Source of the DNA: Firmicutes bacterium UBA5227
GTDB lineage: Bacteria; Bacillota; Clostridia; Tissierellales; Sedimentibacteraceae
Reading direction: 5' to 3'
Assembly: GCA_002409285.1 (NCBI GenBank)
Contig: DHUT01000045.1
Coordinates: 1-49,795 of the forward strand
Length of the DNA: 49,795 bases
Shown: in pieces, positions 16,567-24,554 of the stretch
How the letters are laid out: each line of letters begins with the position of its first letter
How positions within the stretch are numbered: the first letter of the stretch is position 1
The notes under the pieces: generated by a model
Database searches by the model: none
The model's input: only the letters and a program-made list of their open reading frames with translations
What the model was told of the DNA's origin: nothing
Program-made: the position numbers and the translations under genes

Positions 16567-17127
16567 ATGAGAAAAAATTTTGGAGCAAGACCTATAACAT
16601 ATCCACAGCCTGTGCTTATCATTGCTACATATGGGAAGGACGGAATTCCTGATGCCATGAATGCAGCCTGGGGAGGTATCAGCGAAGAAAAGGAATTGTC
16701 TATATGCATAAGTGCTGAGCATAAGACGACGAAGAATATTCTTGCCAGTAGGGCATTTACTGTCAGTATGGCTGATGTGAAACATGTGGTTGAATGCGAC
16801 TATGTTGGTATTGTTTCAGCAAATGATGTGCCTGATAAATTTGAGAGAGCAGGTTTTCATGCTATTAGGAGTGAATTTGTCAATGCTCCGCTTATTGATG
16901 AGCTGCCTATGGCAGTTGAGTGCAGGTTAATCAGTTATGATGCGGAATCCTGCCGCCTGGTGGGTGAAATTGTTAATGTCTGTGCAGATGAAGGTGTGCT
17001 GAATTCAGAGGGGAAAATCGATCCGACAAAACTGCAGCCGATTACTTTTGATCCTATGAATAACTCATATATTGTTCTTGGAGGAAAGGTGGGCAATGCA
17101 TTCAAGGATGGTAAGAAACTAAAATAA
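16567..17127 (+). CDS. Flavin reductase-like (flavoredoxin) protein
   Basis: 186 residues with the FMN-binding flavin-reductase domain: PVLIIATYGKDGIPDAMNAAW, SICISAEHKTTKNIL, FTVSMADVKHVVECDYVG and a final SYIVLGGKVGNAFKDGK. AGGAAGG at 16551 favours the ATG at 16567 over the one at 16558. Members pass electrons from NAD(P)H or ferredoxin via FMN; the partner is unknown. It appears intact. Confidence 0.8.
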   Translation: MRKNFGARPITYPQPVLIIATYGKDGIPDAMNAAWGGISEEKELSICISAEHKTTKNILASRAFTVSMADVKHVVECDYVGIVSANDVPDKFERAGFHAIRSEFVNAPLIDELPMAVECRLISYDAESCRLVGEIVNVCADEGVLNSEGKIDPTKLQPITFDPMNNSYIVLGGKVGNAFKDGKKLK

Positions 17128-17130
17128 TTT

Positions 17131-17595
17131 CCACCGAACACCAGGCTGCAATGGAACGAGGTATATCAATACAGGAGTGTAAAAAAACTATGCTGCAGAT
17201 TAGGCTTTAATGATGATGGAGAGGTTTATATTGTTCCATTGAATTTTGGATTTACTGAAACAGATGGAAAGAGAACCTTTTATTTTCATAGCGCTAAGGA
17301 AGGCAGAAAGGTTGATTTAATTTCCAAAACACATTCAGCAGGATTTGAACTTGATACGAATTATGAGCTTCATGAGGGAGAAACAGCATGTGAATATTCA
17401 GCAGGTTTTCTAAGCATAATCGGAACAGGACATATTGAATTTGTTGAAGACCGGAAAGAAAAGGAAGCAGCACTGCAATCAATAATGTTTAATAATACCG
17501 GAAAGGCGGATTGGAGCTTTACGTATGCAATGCTTAATTCAGTTTGCGTATTTAAATTAGAAGTGGAACAAATATATTGTAAAGAACACTTATAA
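17131..17595 (+). pseudogene. Nim-like PPOX-family protein lacking its start
   Basis: The open frame encodes CRLGFNDDGEVYIVPLNFGF, YFHSAKEGRKVDLI, GETACEYSAGFLSIIGTGHI and ends with VFKLEVEQIYCKEHL, the pattern of pyridoxamine-oxidase-like/nitroimidazole-resistance (Nim) family proteins. The first conserved block starts upstream of TTG 17239, but no ATG/GTG with an RBS exists in that frame back to the TAA at 17128. About 25 N-terminal codons are lost or replaced. Confidence 0.65.
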
Positions 17596-17698
17596 CTTCT
17601 ATGTCCTGGTCATGCTGTTAAAGGTAAGAAAATAATACAGAGACTGTTAGATAGATGACAACAACCCCGTCCCCATGACTCCTGGATCCATTAGTGCA

Positions 17699-17735
17699 GA
17701 AAAAATACGGAACCTGTGTTTTGGCTCCGTATTGG
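17699..17735 (-). terminator. Intrinsic terminator of the NfeD-flotillin operon
   Basis: On the minus strand, AATACGGAGCC pairs with GGTTCCGTATT around an 8-nt loop (one mismatch) and is followed by a run of T. It lies just after the flotillin stop. Confidence 0.85.
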
Positions 17736-17743
17736 TTTTTGAA

Positions 17744-19159
17744 TTATGCGTTATCAGCTAATGCTTCTTCAGCTTTTTCTTCGGTTTCTTCCTCAGCTGT
17801 GTCTTTATCTTTATTTGTGCCCAGATATTCCGGCAAATTCATTCCTGCCATATCAAACATTTCCTGCATAGGCGGAATAGATTTCATAAGTCCTGACAGG
17901 AAATTTGCGGTGGAGGTTTTGCCGTCATCGTTGTTTCCTCCGTCCCAAACAGTAATCTTATCAAATTTAACATTTTTAATCGCTTCAACTTGAATTTTAA
18001 CCAGCTCTTCCATTTTATCAGCTAACATTAATTTTACCGCTGAATCAGCATTTCCTCCGGCTGCGGATACCATTTCTTCAAAACCTGAAGCCTGTTTCAT
18101 CAGGATTTCTTCAGTACCTCTTGCCTGCGCCTCCATTTTGGCGAATATTGCATCAGCTTCACCGTGGGCTATCCTTCTGGTTTGCTCAGCCTGAGCCTCT
18201 GCTTCAATTTCAAGCTTTTCTTTATAAATTTGTGCCTGAACAATAATATCGGCTTCTTTTGTGGCACGTTCTTTAGCGGCCCTGGTTTTTTCGGCAGCTT
18301 CTTCAGCAATATATGCTTCTTCCAACGATTTTGCATACTGAACCTTTTCAGCAGCAGTTGCAAGCCTCAAAGCCTCAGCTTCCTGTTCTCTTCTTAATGC
18401 ATCGGATTTGGCAACGGTAATTTTGGCTGTATTTTCTCCTTCTACAGCGGAAGCATTGGCGCTTGCTACCTGAACTCTTTCATCTCTTTGAGCATTTGCC
18501 TCGCCTATTGAACCGTCTCTGTTCTTTTCGGCAACACTTTGTCGTGCGTCATTAATAGCTTTAGCGGCTGCTTCTTTACCTAAAGCAGCAATATATCCGG
18601 ATTCATCATTAATATCAGTAACATTTACATTTATCAGTCTTAGCCCAATTTTTTTTAATTCCGATTCCACGTTAGAAGAAACAGCCTCCAGGAATTTATC
18701 TCTGTCAGTATTGATTTCCTCTATGTCCATTGTTGCAACAACCAAACGCAGCTGCCCAAAAATTATATCTTTAGCCAGTTCCTTTATTTTCTCCAGACCT
18801 AATCCTAAAAGTCGTTCTGCAGCATTTTGCATAACGCCATCTTCAGTGGAAATACCTACTGTGAAGCTGGAAGGGACATCTATACGGATATTTTGCCTGC
18901 TAAGTGCGCTTTTAAGGTTAACTTCAATTGATAACGGAGTTAAATCCAAAAACTCATATCCCTGTATTGCCGGCCATACGAAGGACGCTCCGCCATGAAT
19001 ACATTTTGCGCTTTTAGAACCCCCTGAACTTCCCTTACCGATCATACCATAAACTACGAGTATTTTATCAGAGGGGCATTTTTTATAACGAGACAAAAGA
19101 GCGACAAGAGTACCAAAAACAATTAAAACAATAACAACAACTAAAATAAGTTTTGACAT
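17744..19159 (-). CDS. floT: Flotillin-like SPFH protein (YuaG/FloT type)
   Basis: 471 residues: one N-terminal membrane segment (ILVVVIVLIVFGTLVALLS), an SPFH/band 7 domain with FVWPAIQGYEFLDL and IRIDVPSSFTVGIS, then a long Ala/Glu-rich coiled coil (AEEAAEKTRAAKERATKEAD) and a GGNADSAVKLMLADKMEEL segment. Flotillins scaffold membrane microdomains. The NfeD-like gene 32 nt upstream forms the usual bacterial pair. The acidic C-terminal tail (TAEEETEEKAEEALADNA) is unusually rich in Glu and Ala. Confidence 0.85.
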   Translation of the reverse strand: MSKLILVVVIVLIVFGTLVALLSRYKKCPSDKILVVYGMIGKGSSGGSKSAKCIHGGASFVWPAIQGYEFLDLTPLSIEVNLKSALSRQNIRIDVPSSFTVGISTEDGVMQNAAERLLGLGLEKIKELAKDIIFGQLRLVVATMDIEEINTDRDKFLEAVSSNVESELKKIGLRLINVNVTDINDESGYIAALGKEAAAKAINDARQSVAEKNRDGSIGEANAQRDERVQVASANASAVEGENTAKITVAKSDALRREQEAEALRLATAAEKVQYAKSLEEAYIAEEAAEKTRAAKERATKEADIIVQAQIYKEKLEIEAEAQAEQTRRIAHGEADAIFAKMEAQARGTEEILMKQASGFEEMVSAAGGNADSAVKLMLADKMEELVKIQVEAIKNVKFDKITVWDGGNNDDGKTSTANFLSGLMKSIPPMQEMFDMAGMNLPEYLGTNKDKDTAEEETEEKAEEALADNA

Positions 19160-19191
19160 TAAAATCCTCCTGATTTTTAAATATTTTATTA

Positions 19192-19887
19192 TTAACCCTG
19201 TTTTTCAACAAGTAAGGTATTACTGTCTATAACGCCTATAACATGAACCATAGAGCCGGTTGCAATCGGATGCCTGCTTTTAGTCATGGCACTGATTTCT
19301 GAATATCTGTCCTGTATGGTGATATTTATTTTGCCTGTACCGGTCATATTGGCAGGAATAGTAAGGTAAACCCGGGCTTCCTTATCAATTGCATTTTTAA
19401 TATTAATATTACCGTTGTTCTGCATTTTGGATATTAAATAAAACATCATTGCAATAAGCAACATTCCGATTAATCCGCAAACAGTTGCAATAAAGAATAC
19501 TAAAAACGTATTCAGTTCGGCTTCTAATAATACAATTCCGACCCAGCCAAACAAGGAAAAAAAGGCAACAATCCCTCGAATAGAAAAAAACTTCAGACTT
19601 GAAGCACTTTCAACAGCATCCAGATTTTCAGCTGCTGTGCTTCCAAAATCAGCCGTATCAGAATTAAAGTCTATATCAACATTTCCGTCAAAGTCACTGT
19701 CAAAATTTCCGGTGAAATTTCCGTCAAAGTTTCCGCCGAATTCTCCGTCAAAATCAGCATCACTTTCATTGCCTCCGATTCCCAGAATTGAAGCAATAGT
19801 TTGAATTATTAAAATAACAGTTGCGGGTACCGCACAATAATAAAACACATGTTCCAACAAAGTTAAACCATTCCACCACTCTTCCAT
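19192..19887 (-). CDS. NfeD-like membrane protein (YuaF type)
   Basis: 231 residues: membrane helix near residues 11-36, an Asp/Gly/Asn-rich loop at 41-82 with FDGN-like repeats, two more helices around FFSLFGWVGIVLLEA and FLVFFIATVCGLIGMLLIAM, and a C-terminal OB-like domain (ARVYLTIPANMTGTGKINI, MVHVIGVIDSNTLLV). This matches YuaF/NfeD partners of flotillins. GGAGGTGG precedes the start. First gene of a two-gene minus-strand operon. Confidence 0.8.
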   Translation of the reverse strand: MEEWWNGLTLLEHVFYYCAVPATVILIIQTIASILGIGGNESDADFDGEFGGNFDGNFTGNFDSDFDGNVDIDFNSDTADFGSTAAENLDAVESASSLKFFSIRGIVAFFSLFGWVGIVLLEAELNTFLVFFIATVCGLIGMLLIAMMFYLISKMQNNGNINIKNAIDKEARVYLTIPANMTGTGKINITIQDRYSEISAMTKSRHPIATGSMVHVIGVIDSNTLLVEKQG

Positions 19888-19905
19888 AATCCACCTCCTA
19901 ATATA

Positions 19906-19934
19906 ATTTTAACAGAAATATCGTTATCTTTCAA
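19906..19934 (-). promoter_or_regulatory. SigA-like promoter of NfeD-flotillin operon
   Basis: Minus-strand -35 TTGAAA (19929-19934), 17-nt spacer and -10 TAAAAT (19906-19911), about 20 nt before the NfeD start. Confidence 0.6.
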
Positions 19935-20029
19935 ATGCAAATTTATATTTTTGGAAACATTTGGAGAGAAATTGTGGTGTTACAGGTAAAATGATACAAG
20001 TAAAATCCGTATATTTTGTTTGATATGCA

Positions 20030-20509
20030 GTGAAAAACAGTATTTATGATGAAAATTACCTGAAGTTTCTTGAGATGGATGAAAGAAAATCTGAACTGGA
20101 TGTTAAGCCGGAGTGGGGAGATATTTCATTGGAAAATGTTAGCTTCTCTTATCCCAATTCCGAAGCATATGCGGTTAAAAATGCAAATTTTACGCTAATG
20201 AATGGAGAAACAATTGCCATTGTAGGAGAAAATGGTTCAGGCAAGTCAACCTTAGTAAGATTGCTTGATGAACCCACAGCCGCCATAGATCCTTATGAAG
20301 AAACCAGGATTTACAATCGGTTTGCCGAAATTTCCAAAGATAAGTCAGCAATAATCGTAACTCATCGCTTAGGAGCTGCTAAGATTGCAGATAGGATAGT
20401 TGTTATGAAAGATGGAGAGATAGAAGAAATAGGTACTCATGATGAGCTTATACAGGCAAGGAAGGAATACACCAGACTTTATACATATCAGGAGCAGTGG
20501 TATTCATAG
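20030..20509 (+). pseudogene. ABC exporter ATPase with internal deletion
   Basis: An open frame of 159 codons keeps the linker and start of a nucleotide-binding domain (ISLENVSFSYPNSEAYAVKN, Walker A GENGSGKST), then jumps from VRLL directly to LLDEPTAAIDPYEE (Walker B end and D-loop) and continues with IIVTHRL (H-loop) to the C-terminus. The Q-loop, helical subdomain and LSGGQ signature are missing (about 100 codons), and the whole transmembrane domain is absent upstream. It cannot be a working ATPase. Confidence 0.85.
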
Positions 20510-20899
20510 TAATTTAAAATTGTTGAAAATCATGGGGAAGAGTAAATTCTAATATAAATGGATAAAGTGAAAAAATAATGTTTACAAATTTTTTTCAAAA
20601 CATCTTTATTTTTAAAAAACGACCCGATATAATATGTATGAGATTGGACTGTGAACGGCATAAATTACTATCACTCCGTTTCTTGAGTTCAATACCATCC
20701 GCTAAATTGAATGCTTATTGATACTATGGTGTAATTTACAATTAAAAACTAAAACAGACCATTTTCTGAATTTCTTTGGTGTGTAATATTTTTATTACAG
20801 CAATTAATTGGTTTTAAATTTCTATAGTTATCCGATGGAATTTTTCATATTTATCAGCGTGGGATTGAAACTTTATACATTTATAGAAGGAGATATTTT
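20510..20899. other. 390-nt non-coding stretch upstream of motA
   Basis: No gene is seen. A TATAAT-containing CCGATAT stretch lies at 20624-20633, which would leave a leader of about 260 nt before motA. I could not fold it into any riboswitch class I know; c-di-GMP motifs were looked for and not found. Confidence 0.5.
20624..20633 (+). promoter_or_regulatory. Possible -10 element (SigD- or SigA-like) of motAB
   Basis: CCGATAT (20624-20630) equals the SigD -10 core known from flagellar genes and overlaps TATAAT (20628-20633). No good TAAA -35 stands 14-16 nt upstream, so the sigma factor is undecided. Confidence 0.35.
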
Positions 20900-21727
20900 A
20901 TGAAAAAATTAATGGGAACAAGCTTCTTGGGTCTTGGAATAGGTATTTTTTGTGTAATTTATTCAATTCATTATTCCGGGAATCTAAAGTCATTTATGAA
21001 CCTTCCATCTATTTTAATTATAATTGGAGGAACAGCAGGAGCATTGATACTTGCATTTCCCTATGAAAGATTGAAAACTCTCGGTTCGGTTATTGCAAGG
21101 GCGTTTAGAAGAGATCATATTGATTTGCAAGGGGATATTGAAACAATATTGGAAATCAGTGAATTTGCCAAAAAGAATGGAACACTTGCACTTGAAAATA
21201 TGGCCAAACAGTATGATAATGATGAATTTCTGCAAAAAGGTCTTTACCTGCTGGCGGATGGTTTAGCTGAGGACATGCTTGTTGCCACTATGCAAAATGA
21301 TATATATTTTGCTCAGAAAAGGCATAAACAAGGTCATGCAATGATTGATCTTATAGCATCTTCAGTAACCTCCCTGGGTCTTATGGGTACATATATAGGC
21401 TTGATACCAATGCTTGAACATCTGGAAGACCCTACGAGTCTTGGACCGTTAATGGCAATTGAACTGGTAACATCATTTTACGGAGCTTTCTTGTCATATG
21501 TAATTTTCATGCCTCTGTCAAGAAAATTGAAAAATATGAGTTCGGAAGAAGCTCTGCGAAAAGAGATAATACTTGAAGGTCTTGTGGATATACAAAAGGG
21601 CAAAAATCCGAGAATAATTCAGGAAGAACTTATTGCATGCCTGACTAAAAAGCAAGCAAAAACTATGCAGAAGAATGGGAAAAAGAGTAAAAAGCCTTTT
21701 GAATTTAAGGGAAAGAAGGTGGCATAA
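20900..21727 (+). CDS. motA: Flagellar motor stator protein MotA
   Basis: 275 residues with four hydrophobic segments (near 5-25, 33-50, 150-175 and 190-210) and the long cytoplasmic loop between helices 2 and 3. The stator-type helix 3/4 region SVTSLGLMGTYIGLIPMLEHL and AIELVTSFYGAFLSYVIFMPL is conserved. With MotB it forms the ion channel that drives flagellar rotation. GGAG precedes the ATG; motB follows after 6 nt. Confidence 0.85.
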   Translation: MKKLMGTSFLGLGIGIFCVIYSIHYSGNLKSFMNLPSILIIIGGTAGALILAFPYERLKTLGSVIARAFRRDHIDLQGDIETILEISEFAKKNGTLALENMAKQYDNDEFLQKGLYLLADGLAEDMLVATMQNDIYFAQKRHKQGHAMIDLIASSVTSLGLMGTYIGLIPMLEHLEDPTSLGPLMAIELVTSFYGAFLSYVIFMPLSRKLKNMSSEEALRKEIILEGLVDIQKGKNPRIIQEELIACLTKKQAKTMQKNGKKSKKPFEFKGKKVA

Positions 21728-21733
21728 TCTAAT

Positions 21734-22465
21734 ATGTTGGAAGAAAGAAACGGTTTTGATTTTGATGATGATGAAGACGATGACGGTTCTGACTCATGGC
21801 TTGCCAGTTATAGTGATATGATGACAGATATACTGGCAATATTTGTCATACTCTTTTCTTTTGCAATGATGGCGGTTGCCCAGCAGAATGTAAATATAAG
21901 GAAAGAACTTCAAGATGAACAGGAATTAAGCCAGACTCAAAGCTATGAAATTCAACAGGCAGATGAGGAATTTGACAGGGTGTTTCAGTTAATTAAAGAA
22001 AAAATTGAAGAAAGCGGTCATTCGGATTCAATTTTGCTGGATAGAGATGAAGGGTATATAAAGTTTAGGTTTAAGGATAATGTATTATTTTATCCTGACA
22101 GTCCGACGATGAAAGAAGCAAGCTATGATATTCTCAAATATATGGGAGATCTTCTTCTTGATATTGACAAGCATATAAAATCCATAGAAATCAGCGGTCA
22201 TACTGCAAAGGTGGATGGAAAAGAAAAAATTAACGTTGTTGCATGGGAGCTTTCTTCAGACCGTGCTTTGTCAGTTCTTAAGTTTTTGGTAAATCAATGT
22301 GATTTGCCCCAAAACAAGATGGTTATTTCGGGATATTCTCACTATAATCCTGTTGCCGATAACAGCAATGAAAAAGACCGTTCTTTGAATAGGCGCGTTG
22401 AGATTAAGATTACAAGAATAGGAACCTCAAGCGATGAAATTTTTGATCCTTCAAATAATAAATAG
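21734..22465 (+). CDS. motB: Flagellar motor stator protein MotB (OmpA-like domain)
   Basis: 243 residues: an acidic N-terminus, one membrane helix SDMMTDILAIFVILFSFAM with the ion-binding Asp28 (SYSD), a linker, and an OmpA-type peptidoglycan-binding domain with IEISGHTAKVDG and LSSDRALSVLKFLV, then NRRVEI. The AT-rich run of Asp codons at residues 9-17 is unusual for MotB. Located directly after motA and closed by a terminator. Confidence 0.85.
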   Translation: MLEERNGFDFDDDEDDDGSDSWLASYSDMMTDILAIFVILFSFAMMAVAQQNVNIRKELQDEQELSQTQSYEIQQADEEFDRVFQLIKEKIEESGHSDSILLDRDEGYIKFRFKDNVLFYPDSPTMKEASYDILKYMGDLLLDIDKHIKSIEISGHTAKVDGKEKINVVAWELSSDRALSVLKFLVNQCDLPQNKMVISGYSHYNPVADNSNEKDRSLNRRVEIKITRIGTSSDEIFDPSNNK

Positions 22466-22478
22466 ATAAAATCTAAAG

Positions 22479-22513
22479 AAATCAGCCGTATATTTACTTT
22501 GGCTGATTTTTTA
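22479..22513 (+). terminator. Intrinsic terminator of motAB
   Basis: AATCAGCC pairs with GGCTGATT around a 13-nt loop, followed by TTTTTT. Confidence 0.85.
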
Positions 22514-22543
22514 TTAGATACTTAACTCTCATAAACTATATTT

Positions 22544-23830
22544 TTAGCTGTTATATTTTCGATGTCTTTTTTTTCGGTTGATTTTAACTCTTACATCGTT
22601 GTAAACCTTTAGCAGAAATACTGCCGAAAGCGTAAAAATTATTACTGTTCCGATAAATTTCGTAACACTTAGGAACAATCCTCTGCCTGATTCTTCGGTA
22701 AGGGTGCTTTTTACCTGAGTGGGTGTAATTAAGTTTACACTGCCTATTACTTTTTCGCCCTGTATAAAATCGATTTTTCCAACTATGGCATTTGCTTCAA
22801 TAGGAAGGGTAATATCATTTATTACAACCTTTGATTCAATTTCTTTGTCAGAATCTCTTCTTATAAGTGTTGTGAACTCATTTTCTGCTATGACGGAAAT
22901 TTCTTTACTGTCACCGTTTTCAACCTTAATGTTTTTTACAAAAGTATTCTTATTAATCAATGTTGCACTTTCATATTCATTGAAGCCGTAATTAAACAGA
23001 TTGTGGGCATCCTGATACATTTCGAGGGACTCACCTTGCATGGCCACCGCAATTAGCTCGGTACCGTTCTTTTCAGCACTGGCTACTAACGAATTGCCTG
23101 CTTCAGGGGTATATCCTGTCTTTACACCTGTGGCGTATTCATATTCAGGGCTGACGTATGTTCCGTCGACACAAATCTGACCATATCCAGAATTGCAAAT
23201 AAGCTTGTTAAGATTTGTGAAATATCTGGGCTCAGATTTTTTATTTGTTGGCTTTATTTCATATTTTACGGTCTTGACGATTTCCCTGAAGGTTTCATTT
23301 TTCATGGCATACTTGGTTATTAATGCTAAATCTGCTGCTGTAGTATAATGATTATCGTCATGCAGACCATGAGGATTTACAAAGTGCGTGTTATAAGCAC
23401 CCAATTCTTTGGCCTTGTCATTCATCAGCTTGACAAATTCTTCTTCTGTTTTGCCGTAATGCTTTGCAATTGCCAGAGCAGCGTCGTTTGCTGATGGAAG
23501 CATCAATGCATATAGCATGTCCTTTAACGTTAACATTTCTCCCGGTTCTAATGCAATATGGCTTCCCGAAATTTCATAGGGAGTATCATCATCCACTTTG
23601 ATTACATCTGACAGGTCTCCCATTTCAATTGCAAGTATGGCAGTCATAATTTTGGTCAAGCTTGCCGGGTACATTTTTTTATCTGCGTTTTTTTCTGCAA
23701 GTATGGTTCCTGTATTTGCATCTATTAGTACTGCTGATGTACATATTATTGTTGGTTCTGCGTAAGCTATGGTTGTATTAAGTAAAAAAACATAAAACAA
23801 CAACAAATAGGCAATTACTTTCTTAGTCAT
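22544..23830 (-). CDS. dacF: D-alanyl-D-alanine carboxypeptidase (DacF/PBP5 type)
   Basis: 428 residues with a signal peptide (MTKKVIAYLL...NTTIAYAE). Penicillin-binding motifs are S57-L-T-K60, S113-A-N115 and K238-T-G240; a C-terminal beta domain and a final membrane helix (FIGTVIIFTLSAVFLL) anchor it. It trims stem-peptide D-Ala; in spore formers DacF is often expressed in the forespore. The start at 23830 is set by AAGGAG at about 23840; an upstream in-frame ATG at 23881 is rejected. Confidence 0.85.
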   Translation of the reverse strand: MTKKVIAYLLLFYVFLLNTTIAYAEPTIICTSAVLIDANTGTILAEKNADKKMYPASLTKIMTAILAIEMGDLSDVIKVDDDTPYEISGSHIALEPGEMLTLKDMLYALMLPSANDAALAIAKHYGKTEEEFVKLMNDKAKELGAYNTHFVNPHGLHDDNHYTTAADLALITKYAMKNETFREIVKTVKYEIKPTNKKSEPRYFTNLNKLICNSGYGQICVDGTYVSPEYEYATGVKTGYTPEAGNSLVASAEKNGTELIAVAMQGESLEMYQDAHNLFNYGFNEYESATLINKNTFVKNIKVENGDSKEISVIAENEFTTLIRRDSDKEIESKVVINDITLPIEANAIVGKIDFIQGEKVIGSVNLITPTQVKSTLTEESGRGLFLSVTKFIGTVIIFTLSAVFLLKVYNDVRVKINRKKRHRKYNS

Positions 23831-23862
23831 CCGTATACTCCTTTTGATAAAAATCAAATAAT

Positions 23863-23890
23863 AGTATAACAGAAAAATCAAACTTTGTAA
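23863..23890 (-). promoter_or_regulatory. Promoter of dacF
   Basis: Minus-strand -35 TTACAA (23885-23890), 16-nt spacer, -10 TATACT (23863-23868). Confidence 0.45.
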
Positions 23891-23899
23891 TTAAAAATT

Positions 23900-23927
23900 T
23901 TGATTTTTTTATAAAATAATGTATAAT
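23900..23927 (+). promoter_or_regulatory. Promoter of comEA-selD-selA-selB
   Basis: -35 TTGATT (23900-23905), 16-nt spacer, -10 TATAAT (23922-23927). The transcript would start near 23934, which argues for the ATG at 23969 rather than 23939 as the comEA-like start. Confidence 0.55.
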
Positions 23928-23968
23928 GTATTATAAGTATGTCTAATAATTGCAAAAATGGGGGCTTT

Positions 23969-24541
23969 ATGAACAATCGTCCATATAACAAAGGACTTGC
24001 GATTGTTTTAATCATTGCATTTTTAATTATGGCTGCTCTTGGGATTAAACTTTCGGGCAAGGAAGAAGAAATTGTATTTAACGACTCAGAAAATAACGAG
24101 AATGGAAGTAATGAAATAATCGGAGAAGATCCGGAAGAAAGCATATTTGTCGATATAGACGGAGAGGTAATGAATCCCGGAGTATATCAGCTTGAATCAG
24201 GAGACAGGGTCAATGATGCCATTATAGTGGCTGGAGGATTGACAGATAATGCATGTACTAAAAATCTTAACAAAGCCAGAAAACTGTCAGACGGAGAAAA
24301 GATATATATTTCCTCGGAGGATGAGAATGTAATTTCTTCAAATAGTTCGGGATTGATAAACATTAACACTGCTTCTGCCAATGAATTAATGTCACTTCCC
24401 GGCATCGGTCAGGTTTATGCGCAGAGAATAATTGATTACAGAAGCTCAAAACTCTTCTCTTCCATTGAAGAAATTACAAATGTTGATGGGATAGGAGAAA
24501 AAACTTTTAACAAAATGAAAGACCTTATTACTATAAATTAA
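23969..24541 (+). CDS. comEA: ComEA-like DNA-binding protein (SLBB plus helix-hairpin-helix)
   Basis: 190 residues: N-terminal membrane helix (GLAIVLIIAFLIMAALGIKL), an acidic linker, an SLBB-type domain (DIDGEVMNPGVYQLESGDRV) and two HhH motifs (LININTASANELMSLPGIG and ITNVDGIGEKTFNKMKDL). ComEA binds incoming double-stranded DNA at the cell surface during transformation. GGGGG precedes the ATG. It is the first gene of a run that continues with selD only 13 nt later. Confidence 0.75.
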   Translation: MNNRPYNKGLAIVLIIAFLIMAALGIKLSGKEEEIVFNDSENNENGSNEIIGEDPEESIFVDIDGEVMNPGVYQLESGDRVNDAIIVAGGLTDNACTKNLNKARKLSDGEKIYISSEDENVISSNSSGLININTASANELMSLPGIGQVYAQRIIDYRSSKLFSSIEEITNVDGIGEKTFNKMKDLITIN

Positions 24542-24554
24542 TCAGGAGGTGCGT

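Noticed and set aside
1..17600. Integron-like cassette array (many small same-strand genes)
   Set aside because: No integrase, no attC-like repeats between genes; the repeats seen are gene fragments.
20640..20899. c-di-GMP riboswitch upstream of motA
   Set aside because: The conserved loop motifs of class I and II were not found.
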